In this document: positions 37,701-48,533 of the stretch, one piece after another | Position numbering within the stretch: position 1 is the stretch's first letter | Layout of the letters: each line of letters begins with the position of its first letter | NCBI GenBank assembly: GCA_017525805.1 | Contig: JAFXSH010000138.1 | Location: forward strand, 13,445-77,444 | Reading direction: 5' to 3' | Source of the DNA: Clostridia bacterium | Lineage (GTDB): Bacteria > Bacillota_A > Clostridia > Christensenellales > Aristaeellaceae | DNA length: 64,000 nucleotides | Position numbers and translations under genes: made by a program | Notes under the pieces: model-generated | Told to the model about the DNA's origin: nothing | What the model saw: the letters and a program-made list of their open reading frames with translations, nothing else | Database searches by the model: none

Positions 37701-37852
37701 CCCATTTCCTTCATGTAACCGATTTCACGGCGGAGCAGGTCTTCATCCAGGCCGCAGTTCCAGGCCCAAAAAGGCGCGCAGCGGTATTCGGAGCCAGGAT
37801 TTCGGAAAAGCTCCGGATCTAAGGTATGTTCAGCACTACGGGGATACAGCAT
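34766..37852 (-). CDS. Glycoside hydrolase, GH106-like
   Basis: 1028 residues, no signal peptide. The N-terminus is characteristic of GH106 and related alpha-rhamnosidase-like enzymes: FRNPGSEYRCAPFWAWN, then MGMGGFHMHTRCGMSVPYL and the WLYDEDKWPSGFAGG block. IFTDEPQMPKK and GVTSELYGVTNWDFD contain acidic residues in the positions expected of the catalytic pair. The C-terminal 400 residues are beta-sandwich domains (GLNTVEIVKPI, SLRLRLGLFSAPC). Known GH106 members cleave alpha-L-rhamnose from pectin side chains; this assignment is by motif only. AAAGGAG lies 7 nt before ATG 37852. It is 17 bp downstream of the GH38 gene and co-transcribed with it. Confidence 0.78.
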   Translation of the reverse strand: MLYPRSAEHTLDPELFRNPGSEYRCAPFWAWNCGLDEDLLRREIGYMKEMGMGGFHMHTRCGMSVPYLSDAFMAKIRFCVEEARKQGMLAWLYDEDKWPSGFAGGYVTKKEENRQCFVVFTPNAPEAVDARVLARYEVALDPQGYLASYRRLSENETPEEHVWYAVEKRSVPGPWFHFSGYVDTLNPSAIRDFIHITHNRYLEALGGDIGGICPAIFTDEPQMPKKTTLTHAKDLQDVLLPWTGDLEETYRAAYGESLLDRLPEIVWEQPEGISPVRYRFFDHTTERFVSAFCDQIGAWCQNHGLLMTGHMMDEARLESQAMSVGEVMRAYRAFTLPGVDQLCDGHEFTTLKQAASAAHQQGCPGVTSELYGVTNWDFDFKGHKLQGDWQAALGVTVRVPHLYWCSMHGESKRDYPASIGHQSAWWREYPYIENHFARVNTLMTRGKPLVRIGVIHPIESCWIAYGPNDMTGQKRSELDRRFAEITRWLLINTLDFDFICESTLPGLFRPGKTFNVGEMSYDAVIVPMCDTMRRTTLNALHSFRKQGGRVIFMGAAPRYVDALPSGDAEQFSQSCENLPWDLERLCESLRPVREVRILTAKGRPTDNLISALRQDGACRSMFITHVMPAPKGKPDQPEDYRVELNGLWNVSVCDTKTGKISPLPAEYDENTTVVSWHCWAQDSLLLRLSPADGSRKQARARTAALNGSYGISMSEEFSLAREPKSERMLPPPDEIILGEDNVLVLDTAKWRTDDDPWQDTEEMLRIGVAAKEKLGISTAAVSGAQPWFLPPEKPEHTLSLRVSFQSEIALPSARLALEDADISRVWFNGEPLSNRQDGCFTDESIACFRVGPVNPGLNTVEIVKPITASTCTENLFLLGDFGVRVSGADTCVIPAPHGLNYGDWTRQGLPFYSGKLTYRYHIQGGESLRLRLGLFSAPCVTAELDGKRIANLSLSPSEADLGFLAEGDHILDITVFPSRINSFGTFHLNDDSLLWFGPQAWRTTGMRWTRTYRLAPSGLLSEPHIFSY

Positions 37853-37869
37853 AAACAGACTCCTTTCCT

Positions 37870-40800
37870 TTATTCCGGGCGCGAAAGCCGCACGGTGATG
37901 ATTTCAAAAGGCCGGAAACGCAGGGTAAAGGCCCCGTCCATTTGCTTGAGCGTTTCCCCCGGTTCTTCCGCCAAAGTACACAGGCGGGCGTCACCATAGG
38001 GCAGACAAGGCTTGACGGCTGCTGTGCGCGCGCCGCCCATGCTTTCATACAGGCGGATGACCAGATCGCCGGATAAATCCTCCGCCATTTTGACGCTTTC
38101 CACGATCACGGCGGGATCGTCGCAGGCAAGCAGGCACAGCGGCCCGCAGCAGCCAGGTACGATGATCAGGGGATCGTTCATCGCTTCGGCGGCTTCCGTA
38201 ACGCCGCTTTCTTCCAGTGTCCCGCTCCAGGCGCGGTAGGCGTAAACGAACCGATGATGGCCCCGGTCCGCTTCGGCGTCCGGGTAGGTGGGGGCGCGCA
38301 GCAGGCTCAGGCCGATCACGCCGTCATTGACGGACACGCCGTATTTGCAGTCGTTGATCACCGCCGCGCCGTGGGTGGCGTCCCGAAGGATCGTCCAGCC
38401 GTGGGCGCTGACCTCGAAGCGGTCGGCGTCGTACCTGCGGGAACGGTGGGCGGGGCGGGATATGAAGCCGAACTGGATCTGGTGATCCGCGCTGTCCGCC
38501 TCAATGCCCGTATCAAAAGAAACCTTAAGGAGCCTGTGGCGCTCCTGCCAGTCCACTTCGGTTTTGAATACCAACTGCTCCGCATCGGCGGTCAGGATGA
38601 TGTGCTGGGTAATAACGGAGGAAGAAAAGCGGGAGGTGATTTTCAGCTTCGCGGTCAGGCCCTGGGAACATACGATTTCCGATTCGCACACAGCGCCAAG
38701 CGGTATTTCGCGCCGCTCGGTCTGGCTGTCAATATCCCATGCGTCAAAACGCCGGGGCAGATCGCGGTACAAATGAAACACATTGGAAGCGGAGCGCGCC
38801 CGTTCCAGGCCGTCCGATAGAGTGACCATGGAAACAAGCTCGCCTTTTTCCGTTATGACGGCCCGCAGGCGGGCGTTTTGCAGGATATAGCGCTCCCCTT
38901 CCCGGCAAACGGACGCGGTGCATTCCACGGGCGTTTGAGCCGGATAGATCGTCACAGCGGACAACGGCTCCAGGGAAACAAGCACCCGCGCGCCCGCCCC
39001 GTCGGCCTCTGCCTGAAAACAAACGCCGCTTGAACTCACGGCCCCACCGGAAAAGCGGCTGTCGGCCCGAATCAACCGGGCGGCGCGATGGGAGGAAGGA
39101 TTGAAAATGGTGATTCCTCCGTCGTTTTCACAGAACGCGTCCAGCGCTTCTTTCGCGCTCTCTTCCGCGGCCTCCCGTATCTCCTTAAGTTCCGCCCGCG
39201 CCCGCTCGTATACACGGGCGATAGAGGAACCGGGCAGGATATCGTGGAATTGGTTGATCAAAAGCAGCTTCCAGTTTTCTTCCAGCGCCGCGCCGGGATA
39301 GGCCGCGCGTCCGGAAAAAGCCGCCATGGCGGCAAGCATTTCCCATGCCCGCAACGCGTGCTCCGCGCGGCGGTTGCCCTTTTTGATCGCCGCCTGCGTG
39401 GTGTAGGTACCCCGGTGGCAGGGAAAATAAAGCTCGCCCCGATATATCGGCAGGCTTCCGTTATCGCGCTTTTTCAAATAATCCTCTGGACTGCACCAAT
39501 ACAGCTTGGGCGCGCCCTGGAGGTCGCGCTGACGGCGCACCAGCTCCATATCGTCCCGGGTGGGGCCGCCGCCGCCGTCCCCATAGCAGAAGGGCAGGTA
39601 AAAATCCCGGCTGCCGTCCTTTTCCAGCCGACTTGTCCACCGGGTATGAATGGTGGCCGCGTCCACCTGGGTTTCATAGAACATGTGCAGGAAGCTGGGA
39701 ATCATGGTGCCGTCCAATCCGCGCCACAAAAAGGCGTGGTGCGGGAAAGGCTCGGAATCGTTATATGACCAGAAGATTTTCTGGGTGGTCAGGCCGGTCA
39801 TGCCAAAGCCCTTGATGATCTGCGGAAGCTGAGCGCTGTAGCCAAAGGTGTCCGGCAGCCAGGCCACGCGGCTTTCAACGCCCAAAACCTCCCGGAAATA
39901 CTCTTGACCATATAGGAACTGGCGCACCAGCGCTTCTCCACCGGCCAGATTGGTATCCGGTTCCACCCACATGCCGCCGTCGGCGATCCAGCGGCCTTCC
40001 CTGATCGCTTCTTTTATTTCCTCAAACAGCTCCGGGTAATTTTCGCGGCACAGTTCATATTCGGCGCACTGGCTTTGCAGGAAAAGGGCTTCCGGGTATT
40101 CCTTCAATAGACGGAGCTGGGCCGCGAAGGTCCGGGCGGTTTTCCGGCGCGTTTCATCCATGGGCCACAGCCAGGCCAAGTCCAGATGGGAATTGGCCAC
40201 CACGCCCATGGAAGCGGCAAAGGAACCGTTATGCGCGTTGATCAGCGGAAAAATCAGCGTCCTTGCTTCCAAGCAGACTTGCCTGCGTTCGGGGAGGGGC
40301 TGTTCCAGGTCCAGCATATCCAGCAACCTGGAAAAACCCTCCTCGATTGCCTCGCGGAAAGCGTCGTTTTCGTCCAAATAGCCGTGCACGTCCCGAAGTA
40401 CGGTCAAATCAAGCCACAGCTGATAAGCTTCCTCGTTCCACCAGCCGTAAGTGCTGCGGCCGACGATGGCAGGGCCCGTCCCGGCAAATGGCACGCCTTT
40501 TTCAGGAAAAACAGGCCGTCCGGGATGATCCGGCAGCGGCGTGCCGCCGTATACCTCCATGGCGATGGAAACGTTTTCCCCGCCTTCGGCTTTTTGGCAA
40601 ACCGTCAAATCGGCCACGTACTGATGGGGATGCGCCAGCCGGTCCGCCCGCCGCGCGCCGAACGCTTTTCCGTTGACAAAAAGCGTAGCCTCTCCCCCGG
40701 GGTTCAGCTCCATCACGATCCTTTCGCCCCGCGCTTCCCGAGGAACCGTGAAGTCAGCAAACATCCAGGCGTAATCCCAGGGTTTGCCCCACTTTGTTCC

Positions 40801-40959
40801 CTCCGGCCAGGGCTCCCGGCCATGCTCCCGCGCCTGTCTCAGGGTCATATCCCCGGAAGAAAGGAACCCCTCCAAATGGATTTCTCCCAAAGGATGATAT
40901 AAATCAGCCGCCAGTGCGTCGATCACATGATTGAGCTGACCGGTAAGTTCGTTTAACAT
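37870..40959 (-). CDS. Alpha-mannosidase, glycoside hydrolase family 38
   Basis: 1029 residues, close to the usual bacterial length. An N-terminal beta domain is followed by the catalytic domain: VVANSHLDLAWLWPMDET holds the zinc-binding His and Asp, and VAWLPDTFGYSAQLPQI the nucleophile Asp (WLPDxFG). NQFHDILPGSSI carries the late metal-ligand His motif. These are canonical GH38 signatures, so it should remove alpha-mannosyl residues, possibly from imported N-glycan or mannan fragments. ATG 40959 is chosen for GGGGAG 7 nt upstream; the ATG at 40974 has none. It is first in an operon with the GH106-like gene, from a promoter at 41017-41045. Confidence 0.93.
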   Translation of the reverse strand: MLNELTGQLNHVIDALAADLYHPLGEIHLEGFLSSGDMTLRQAREHGREPWPEGTKWGKPWDYAWMFADFTVPREARGERIVMELNPGGEATLFVNGKAFGARRADRLAHPHQYVADLTVCQKAEGGENVSIAMEVYGGTPLPDHPGRPVFPEKGVPFAGTGPAIVGRSTYGWWNEEAYQLWLDLTVLRDVHGYLDENDAFREAIEEGFSRLLDMLDLEQPLPERRQVCLEARTLIFPLINAHNGSFAASMGVVANSHLDLAWLWPMDETRRKTARTFAAQLRLLKEYPEALFLQSQCAEYELCRENYPELFEEIKEAIREGRWIADGGMWVEPDTNLAGGEALVRQFLYGQEYFREVLGVESRVAWLPDTFGYSAQLPQIIKGFGMTGLTTQKIFWSYNDSEPFPHHAFLWRGLDGTMIPSFLHMFYETQVDAATIHTRWTSRLEKDGSRDFYLPFCYGDGGGGPTRDDMELVRRQRDLQGAPKLYWCSPEDYLKKRDNGSLPIYRGELYFPCHRGTYTTQAAIKKGNRRAEHALRAWEMLAAMAAFSGRAAYPGAALEENWKLLLINQFHDILPGSSIARVYERARAELKEIREAAEESAKEALDAFCENDGGITIFNPSSHRAARLIRADSRFSGGAVSSSGVCFQAEADGAGARVLVSLEPLSAVTIYPAQTPVECTASVCREGERYILQNARLRAVITEKGELVSMVTLSDGLERARSASNVFHLYRDLPRRFDAWDIDSQTERREIPLGAVCESEIVCSQGLTAKLKITSRFSSSVITQHIILTADAEQLVFKTEVDWQERHRLLKVSFDTGIEADSADHQIQFGFISRPAHRSRRYDADRFEVSAHGWTILRDATHGAAVINDCKYGVSVNDGVIGLSLLRAPTYPDAEADRGHHRFVYAYRAWSGTLEESGVTEAAEAMNDPLIIVPGCCGPLCLLACDDPAVIVESVKMAEDLSGDLVIRLYESMGGARTAAVKPCLPYGDARLCTLAEEPGETLKQMDGAFTLRFRPFEIITVRLSRPE

Positions 40960-41016
40960 ACGCACGCTCCCCATATTTCATCATTGAGAAAAAGCAGGAT
41001 TTCACTGATATCATTT

Positions 41017-41045
41017 ATCATACGCTCATGAAATGCCTGCCGCAA
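41017..41045 (-). promoter_or_regulatory. Promoter of the GH38/GH106-like operon
   Basis: TTGCGG (41045-41040), 17-bp spacer, TATGAT (41022-41017). Upstream the octamer ATGCACAA is repeated in tandem at about 41066-41081, a possible regulator site that shares the TGCA core of the AraC operators but not their 21-bp spacing. Confidence 0.6.
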
Positions 41046-41119
41046 GGAAAAACATAACAATAAATATGCACAAATGCACAACGAACGCTTGTCCTCGGTG
41101 TTACGCAGCTGACTTGCCT

Positions 41120-41671
41120 TTATTCTAATCCTTCCAAATGAACGATCGTCGGTTTGATCTTCAAATCAGGCAGGATCACGTTGATCAGGTCTTTGGTAGC
41201 AAAGCGGATGGAGCTTGTATTTTCGCAGGGATGGCACCCAAAGAATTCTTCTTTTAAAACGTCTTCATCTATCACCAGTTGAACTCTGTGTTCATGATCG
41301 TTCATCAGGCCCAGCACGGACACGCTTCCCGGATGAATGTCGAGGAATTGCGCCATATATTCTTCATTGGCAAATGAAAGGCGGCTGATACCCAGTTGTT
41401 TAGAAAGCTCCTTTGTTTTGAAGGGCTTATCGCCGGGCATGATGAGCAGATAAAAATTCGTCTGCTGACGGTTGCATAAAAACAGGTTTTTGCAAATATG
41501 CACCTGGAGGATGGCGTCTACATCCGCGCAGACCTCCATGGTCGTTGCCGGCTGGTCCGGATGATCGGTTCGGTCAAAATCGATGCCAAGCCTGTCCAGA
41601 AGCGCGTATGCCCTGATTTCCCTGTCGCTTCGATTGGTCTTATCAGCAGGAGAACCGTGCATCAATTCCAA
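41120..41671 (-). CDS. Prolyl-tRNA deacylase-like (YbaK/ProX domain) protein
   Basis: 183 residues. The protein starts MELMHGSPADKTNRSDREIRAYALLDRLGIDF if TTG 41671 is the start, matching the usual N-terminus of clostridial PrdX/YbaK proteins. AAGGA lies 8 nt before that TTG, while ATG 41662 has no spaced site. The core reads CKNLFLCNRQQTNFYLLIM, with the Lys of the editing site, LGISRLSFANEEYM, and GSVSVLGLMNDHEHRVQLVID. Members hydrolyse misacylated Ala- or Cys-tRNA(Pro). It stands alone with a strong promoter at 41732-41761. An open frame continues upstream to 41809 but has no features. Confidence 0.88.
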   Translation of the reverse strand: MELMHGSPADKTNRSDREIRAYALLDRLGIDFDRTDHPDQPATTMEVCADVDAILQVHICKNLFLCNRQQTNFYLLIMPGDKPFKTKELSKQLGISRLSFANEEYMAQFLDIHPGSVSVLGLMNDHEHRVQLVIDEDVLKEEFFGCHPCENTSSIRFATKDLINVILPDLKIKPTIVHLEGLE

Positions 41672-41731
41672 AGTATCACATCCTTCCGCCCGATGAACAG
41701 GCGCTCTTGTACACGTTTGATTTGCATGGTT

Positions 41732-41761
41732 ATTATACTTGACATCCCCCCTTTTTGTCAA
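41732..41761 (-). promoter_or_regulatory. Promoter of the prolyl-tRNA deacylase-like gene
   Basis: TTGACA (41761-41756), 18-bp spacer, TATAAT (41737-41732). Confidence 0.8.
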
Positions 41762-41815
41762 AGAAAAAGGAGGGACGCAAGTACCATCAGGAAAAATAAG
41801 GGGGATCATGCTGAT

Positions 41816-44490
<2,675 letters not shown>

Positions 44491-44620
44491 ATGCCTTCCT
44501 TCTTTCAATGCAATTGATACGTTTACTGTATATCATTTTTGCGCTTTTGTAAAGCAAAAAAGCAACAATTTCATCGGAAATTTACGTTTTTGTCATTTTT
44601 CCAATGTACGGCAGACGATG

Positions 44621-44648
44621 AAAAGCGGGCCGTACTTGACGGCCCGCG
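44621..44648 (-). terminator. Terminator of the FBP aldolase gene
   Basis: Minus strand GCGGGCCGT, loop CAAGT, ACGGCCCGC, TTTTC. Confidence 0.85.
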
Positions 44649-44665
44649 TAAAGGATTTCAAATGA

Positions 44666-45631
44666 TTAAGCCTTTCCGTTGCAGCCCAGCACGTCCACGA
44701 TCTTATGGCGCACCATATCGCGCAGAGCGGCGCGGGCGTCGGTGAGATACTGACGGGGGTCAAAGTGATCGGGATGCTCGGCGAAGTGCTTGCGGATCAT
44801 GGCGGTGAAAGCCAGGCGCAGGTCGCTGTCGATGTTGATCTTGCAAACGGACAGGGAAGCGGCCTTGCGGAGCTGTTCCTCGGGGATGCCCACGGCGTCG
44901 GGCATTTTGCCGCCGAATTCGTTGATGATCTTCACGAATTCCTGGGGCACGGAGGAAGAACCGTGCAGCACGATGGGGAAGCCGGGCAGACGCTTGCTCA
45001 CTTCTTCCAGCACGTCGAAGCGCAGGGGCGGGGGCACCAGGATGCCGTCGGCATTGCGGGTGCACTGGGCGGGGGTGAACTTGTAAGCGCCGTGGCTGGT
45101 GCCGATGGCAATGGCCAGGGAGTCGCAGCCGGTGCGGGTCACAAATTCTTCCACTTCTTCGGGGCGGGTGTAGGAAGAATCCTCGGCGGACACCTTCACT
45201 TCATCCTCAACGCCAGCCAGGGTGCCCAGTTCGGCTTCAACGACCACGCCGTGATCATGGGCGTATTCTACCACGCGGCGGGTTTCCTTGATGTTTTCTT
45301 CAAAGGGCAGGCCGCTCTTGTCGATCATGACGGAAGTGAAGCCGCCGTCGATGCAGTTTTTGCAGGTTTCAAAATCGGGGCCATGGTCCAGATGCAGCAC
45401 GATGGGCAGATCGGTTTCCTTGACCGCCGCTTCCACCAGCTTCACCAGATAGGTGTGGTTGGCGTAGGCGCGGGCGCCCTTGCTCACCTGCAGGATCACG
45501 GGAGCGTTTTCCATTTTGGCCGCTTCAGTGATGCCCTGCACAATCTCCATGTTGTTCACGTTGAACGCGCCGATGGCATAGCCGCCTTCATAAGCCTTCT
45601 TGAACATTTCCTTGGAAGTAACCAGAGCCAT
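44666..45631 (-). CDS. fba: Class II fructose-bisphosphate aldolase
   Basis: 321 residues. It splits fructose 1,6-bisphosphate into DHAP and glyceraldehyde 3-phosphate in glycolysis. Zinc and substrate motifs are present: YAIGAFNVNNMEIVQGI, PIVLHLDHGPDFETC (catalytic Asp and zinc His), VVEAELGTLAGVEDEV, IAIGTSHGAYKF, and LHGSSSVPQEFVK. CKINIDSDLRLAFTAMIRK is the NxDTD-like loop. ATG 45631 (MALVTSKEMFKKA) is chosen because AAGGAGG lies 9 nt upstream; the ATG at 45640 directly abuts it. Single gene with promoter at 45677-45705 and terminator. Codon use is strongly biased, fitting high expression. Confidence 0.96.
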   Translation of the reverse strand: MALVTSKEMFKKAYEGGYAIGAFNVNNMEIVQGITEAAKMENAPVILQVSKGARAYANHTYLVKLVEAAVKETDLPIVLHLDHGPDFETCKNCIDGGFTSVMIDKSGLPFEENIKETRRVVEYAHDHGVVVEAELGTLAGVEDEVKVSAEDSSYTRPEEVEEFVTRTGCDSLAIAIGTSHGAYKFTPAQCTRNADGILVPPPLRFDVLEEVSKRLPGFPIVLHGSSSVPQEFVKIINEFGGKMPDAVGIPEEQLRKAASLSVCKINIDSDLRLAFTAMIRKHFAEHPDHFDPRQYLTDARAALRDMVRHKIVDVLGCNGKA

Positions 45632-45676
45632 AGGAATCATCCTCCTTCAATCAATAGGGCGTTTTTTTCCATCCCT

Positions 45677-45705
45677 ATTATACACGATCTTTCTTTTTTT
45701 GACCA
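45677..45705 (-). promoter_or_regulatory. Promoter of fba
   Basis: TGGTCA (45705-45700), 17-bp spacer, TATAAT (45682-45677). Confidence 0.7.
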
Positions 45706-45731
45706 GTCCCCAGCGGGAAAAAATACGATTT

Positions 45732-46529
45732 TCACTTTAGTTCCTGGTGCGCGGAGGCCACCAGGGCGGAAATCTGTTCCTGGGAGGGGGCGTTTCCCCC
45801 GCCCGGACGGATATCCGCTAAGAATTCGATGTTGCCCGCCGGGCCCTTGATGGGGGAAAAAGTCAGGTTTTCCACGTGCCAGCCAAAGGACGGGGCGAAC
45901 ACGCAAATCTCCTCCAGCACCCGTTCATGAATTTCCCTTTCCCGCACCACGCCGTTTTTTCCTACCTGCCCTTTTCCCGCCTCGAACTGGGGCTTGATCA
46001 GGGTCAAAAACCGCCCGCTTTCCCCCATGATGGCGGCGGCCACCGGCAGGATCAGCCGGATGGAAATAAAGGACACGTCCATGACCGTCAGGCTGGGCCG
46101 CAGGGGAAATTGCTCCACAGTCAGCGTCCTTGCGTTGGTGCGCTCCATGACCGTGACCCGTTCATCATTGCGAAGCCGCCAGTCCAGCTGGCCGTAGCCC
46201 ACGTCGATAGCGTACACATGTTTTGCCCCGTGGCGCAGCAGCACGTCAGTAAAGCCGCCGGTGGCCGCCCCAATATCCATGGCTACCGCGCCGGAAACAT
46301 CCGCGCCAAAGGCGGTAATGGCTTTTTCCAGCTTGTGCCCGCCCCGGCTGGCGAACTGGTTCTGTTCGCCGCGCACGTGCAGCGGCGCGTCCTCTTCCAC
46401 CTGCTCGGAGGCTTTCAGCACCTTTTTTTCGCCCACATACACCTGGCCCGCCATGATCAGCGCCTGGGCCTTTTCCCGGCTCTCCGCCATGCCCCGTGTC
46501 ACCAGCCAAACGTCCGCCCGCTGCTTCAT
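45732..46529 (-). CDS. tlyA: TlyA-family 23S/16S rRNA 2'-O-methyltransferase
   Basis: 265 residues. N-terminal S4 RNA-binding domain (RADVWLVTRGMAESREKAQALIMAGQVYV), then a FtsJ-like Rossmann methyltransferase: FASRGGHKLEKAITAF, MDIGAATGGFTDVLLRHGA (SAM motif I), YAIDVGYGQLDWRLR, and LIKPQFEAGKGQVGKNGVV. The K-D-K-E type residues of 2'-O-methyltransferases are in these motifs. ATG 46529 overlaps the TGA of dxs (ATGA), so translation is coupled. The dxs-tlyA order is common in clostridia. An open frame extends upstream to 46754 inside dxs and is a shadow. The old annotation hemolysin A should not be taken literally. Confidence 0.93.
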   Translation of the reverse strand: MKQRADVWLVTRGMAESREKAQALIMAGQVYVGEKKVLKASEQVEEDAPLHVRGEQNQFASRGGHKLEKAITAFGADVSGAVAMDIGAATGGFTDVLLRHGAKHVYAIDVGYGQLDWRLRNDERVTVMERTNARTLTVEQFPLRPSLTVMDVSFISIRLILPVAAAIMGESGRFLTLIKPQFEAGKGQVGKNGVVREREIHERVLEEICVFAPSFGWHVENLTFSPIKGPAGNIEFLADIRPGGGNAPSQEQISALVASAHQELK

Positions 46530-48382
46530 CCTTGCTTGGCCTCCTTTACCCGTGCCGCGATGCTGTCCGCGTTCAGTCCGTAGCGTTCCAGCAGCACGCA
46601 CCGGCTGCCGTGAGGAATAAAGCCGTCGGGCAGGGCGATCATCGCCGCCGGACCGGGAAAATGATTTTTTACGCACCAAGCCGCCACTGCGTCGCCGAAG
46701 CCGCTGGTCAGGGCGTGTTCCTCCACTGTAAACAGCGGCGTTCCCTTCTTGCAAAGCTGCCTTAGCATTTCCTCATCCAGAGGACGAAGGGTGGAAGCGT
46801 TGATCACCGCCGTCGCCGCGCCATCCTTTTCAAGCTGCTCGGCGGCGGTCAAACATTCCCGCAGGATGGAGGACGCACCCAGCAGGCAAGCGTCGCTTCC
46901 TTGCCGCAGGATTTCCCATTTGCCAGGGGTATAGCCTTTGCATGCCGGGGCTGCCATTTCGGGGATGCTCCGGGGATAGCGGATCGCCACAGGGCCGTCC
47001 TGGGTGAGCGCCCATCGGATCATCCCCTGCATCTCCGCTTCGCACCGGGGGCACAGCACGGTCATATGGGGCAGGGTACGCAGCATCGATACGCCGTATA
47101 TGCCGTGGTGGGTGGAGCCGTCTTCCGCTCCCAGGCCCGCTCGGTCCATGAGGAAGCACACCGGCAGGCGCTGCAAACACACGTCCTCCATCATCTGGTC
47201 GTAGGCACGCTGTAAAAATGTTTCGTAAATCGCCACAAAGGGCCTCATCCCGGCGGCGGCCATCCCGGCGGCCATGGTGACGGCGTGTTCCTCGGCGATC
47301 CCCACGTCGTACAGCCGGTCGGGGAAGCGCTTGGCAAATTCCCTAAAGCCTGTGCTGTCCGTCATGGCGGCGGTAACTGCGCAGATTCTGGAATCCTTTT
47401 GAGCAAGTTCGGTCACAAAAGCCCCGGCGCGCTTGCCCATGGAGAGGCCTTCCATGCCCCGGTTTTTGCCGTTTTCCAGCTCAAAGGGCGCGACGCCGTG
47501 ATATTTTTCCGGTTTTTCCTCCGCCTGGGTAAAGCCCCGCCCCTTCTTTGTCACCACATGCACCAGCACGGGCTTGTCCATTTCTACGCAGCGGCGGAAC
47601 ACGCGCTCCATACCAGCGATGTCGTGGCCGTCGATAGGGCCGAAATACTGAAAGCCCAGGGTGGTGAAAAAGCGGTCCTTCACCAGCACGTTGCGCACGT
47701 GATCCTTGACGCGCTGAAATACTTTTTGCAGAGGTATCCCCACTAAGGGGATGCGGCGAAGCGCTTCGGTCACGTTTTTCTTGGCCCCCAGCCAGCCCCG
47801 GCTGACGCGCAGGCGGGTGAGCTGGCGGGACAGCGCCCCCACGTTCCGGGAAATGGACATGCCGTTGTCGTTGAGCACCACCATCATGGGGATTTGACTG
47901 CTGCCCGCGTCGTTGAGCGCTTCGTAGCACATGCCGCCGGTCATGGCCCCATCCCCCACCACGGCGGCTACACGCCAATTTTCCTTCCGCATTTCACGGG
48001 CCCGTGCCATGCCCAAGGCGGCGGAAATGGCAGTGGATGCGTGGCCGGTGTCGAAAGCGTCGTAGGGGCTCTCATCCCGCCGTGGAAAACCGCAGATACC
48101 GTCCGTTTTCCGCAGGGTGGAGAACTGTTTGCTTCGTCCGGTCAGGATTTTATGGGCATAGCATTGGTGACCCACGTCGAAAACCAGCTTGTCCTTGGGG
48201 CAGTCCAGCACGCGGTGCAGGGCGATGGTCAGCTCCACCGCGCCTAAATTGGAAGCCAAATGGCCGCCGTTGAGCGCCACCGTGCGAATGATCTCGCCGC
48301 GAATATCGTCGGCAAGGGCCTGGAGTTCTTTTTCAGGCATATTCTTAATCGCAGCGGGCGAAGTAATTTCTGAAAGATTCAT
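46526..48382 (-). CDS. dxs: 1-deoxy-D-xylulose-5-phosphate synthase
   Basis: 618 residues, normal length. It condenses pyruvate and glyceraldehyde 3-phosphate to DXP, the entry step of the non-mevalonate isoprenoid pathway and of thiamine/pyridoxal precursors. N-terminal GGHLASNLGAVELTIALH, FDVGHQCYAHKILTGR, the ThDP-binding GDGAMTGGMCYEALNDAG and LNDNGMSISRNVGAL, and the transketolase-type FVAIYETFLQRAYDQ and DRAGLGAEDGSTHHG are all present. ATG 48382 is chosen for GGGGGA 6 nt upstream and the typical N-terminus; the frame is open to 48586 through the promoter. It is first in an operon with tlyA. Confidence 0.96.
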   Translation of the reverse strand: MNLSEITSPAAIKNMPEKELQALADDIRGEIIRTVALNGGHLASNLGAVELTIALHRVLDCPKDKLVFDVGHQCYAHKILTGRSKQFSTLRKTDGICGFPRRDESPYDAFDTGHASTAISAALGMARAREMRKENWRVAAVVGDGAMTGGMCYEALNDAGSSQIPMMVVLNDNGMSISRNVGALSRQLTRLRVSRGWLGAKKNVTEALRRIPLVGIPLQKVFQRVKDHVRNVLVKDRFFTTLGFQYFGPIDGHDIAGMERVFRRCVEMDKPVLVHVVTKKGRGFTQAEEKPEKYHGVAPFELENGKNRGMEGLSMGKRAGAFVTELAQKDSRICAVTAAMTDSTGFREFAKRFPDRLYDVGIAEEHAVTMAAGMAAAGMRPFVAIYETFLQRAYDQMMEDVCLQRLPVCFLMDRAGLGAEDGSTHHGIYGVSMLRTLPHMTVLCPRCEAEMQGMIRWALTQDGPVAIRYPRSIPEMAAPACKGYTPGKWEILRQGSDACLLGASSILRECLTAAEQLEKDGAATAVINASTLRPLDEEMLRQLCKKGTPLFTVEEHALTSGFGDAVAAWCVKNHFPGPAAMIALPDGFIPHGSRCVLLERYGLNADSIAARVKEAKQG

Positions 48383-48415
48383 GAAAGGTCCCCCATCAAG
48401 CGTGATACCGAACAA

Positions 48416-48444
48416 AGTATACCATAATCGACGCGAAAATGCAA
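48416..48444 (-). promoter_or_regulatory. Promoter of the dxs-tlyA operon
   Basis: TTGCAT (48444-48439), 17-bp spacer, TATACT (48421-48416). Divergent to the promoter at 48473-48501. Confidence 0.7.
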
Positions 48445-48472
48445 AAAATACCGCAAAGAAATATTCCCACTC

Positions 48473-48501
48473 TTTGCTGAAAAGGAATTTTGTTGTATAA
48501 T
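48473..48501 (+). promoter_or_regulatory. Promoter of the kinase-like/rqcH operon
   Basis: TTTGCT (48473-48478), 17-bp spacer, TATAAT (48496-48501), 33 bp before the GTG start. Confidence 0.7.
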
Positions 48502-48533
48502 TGGGGCAGCGTATCCGGAAGGGGGGAATTGCC

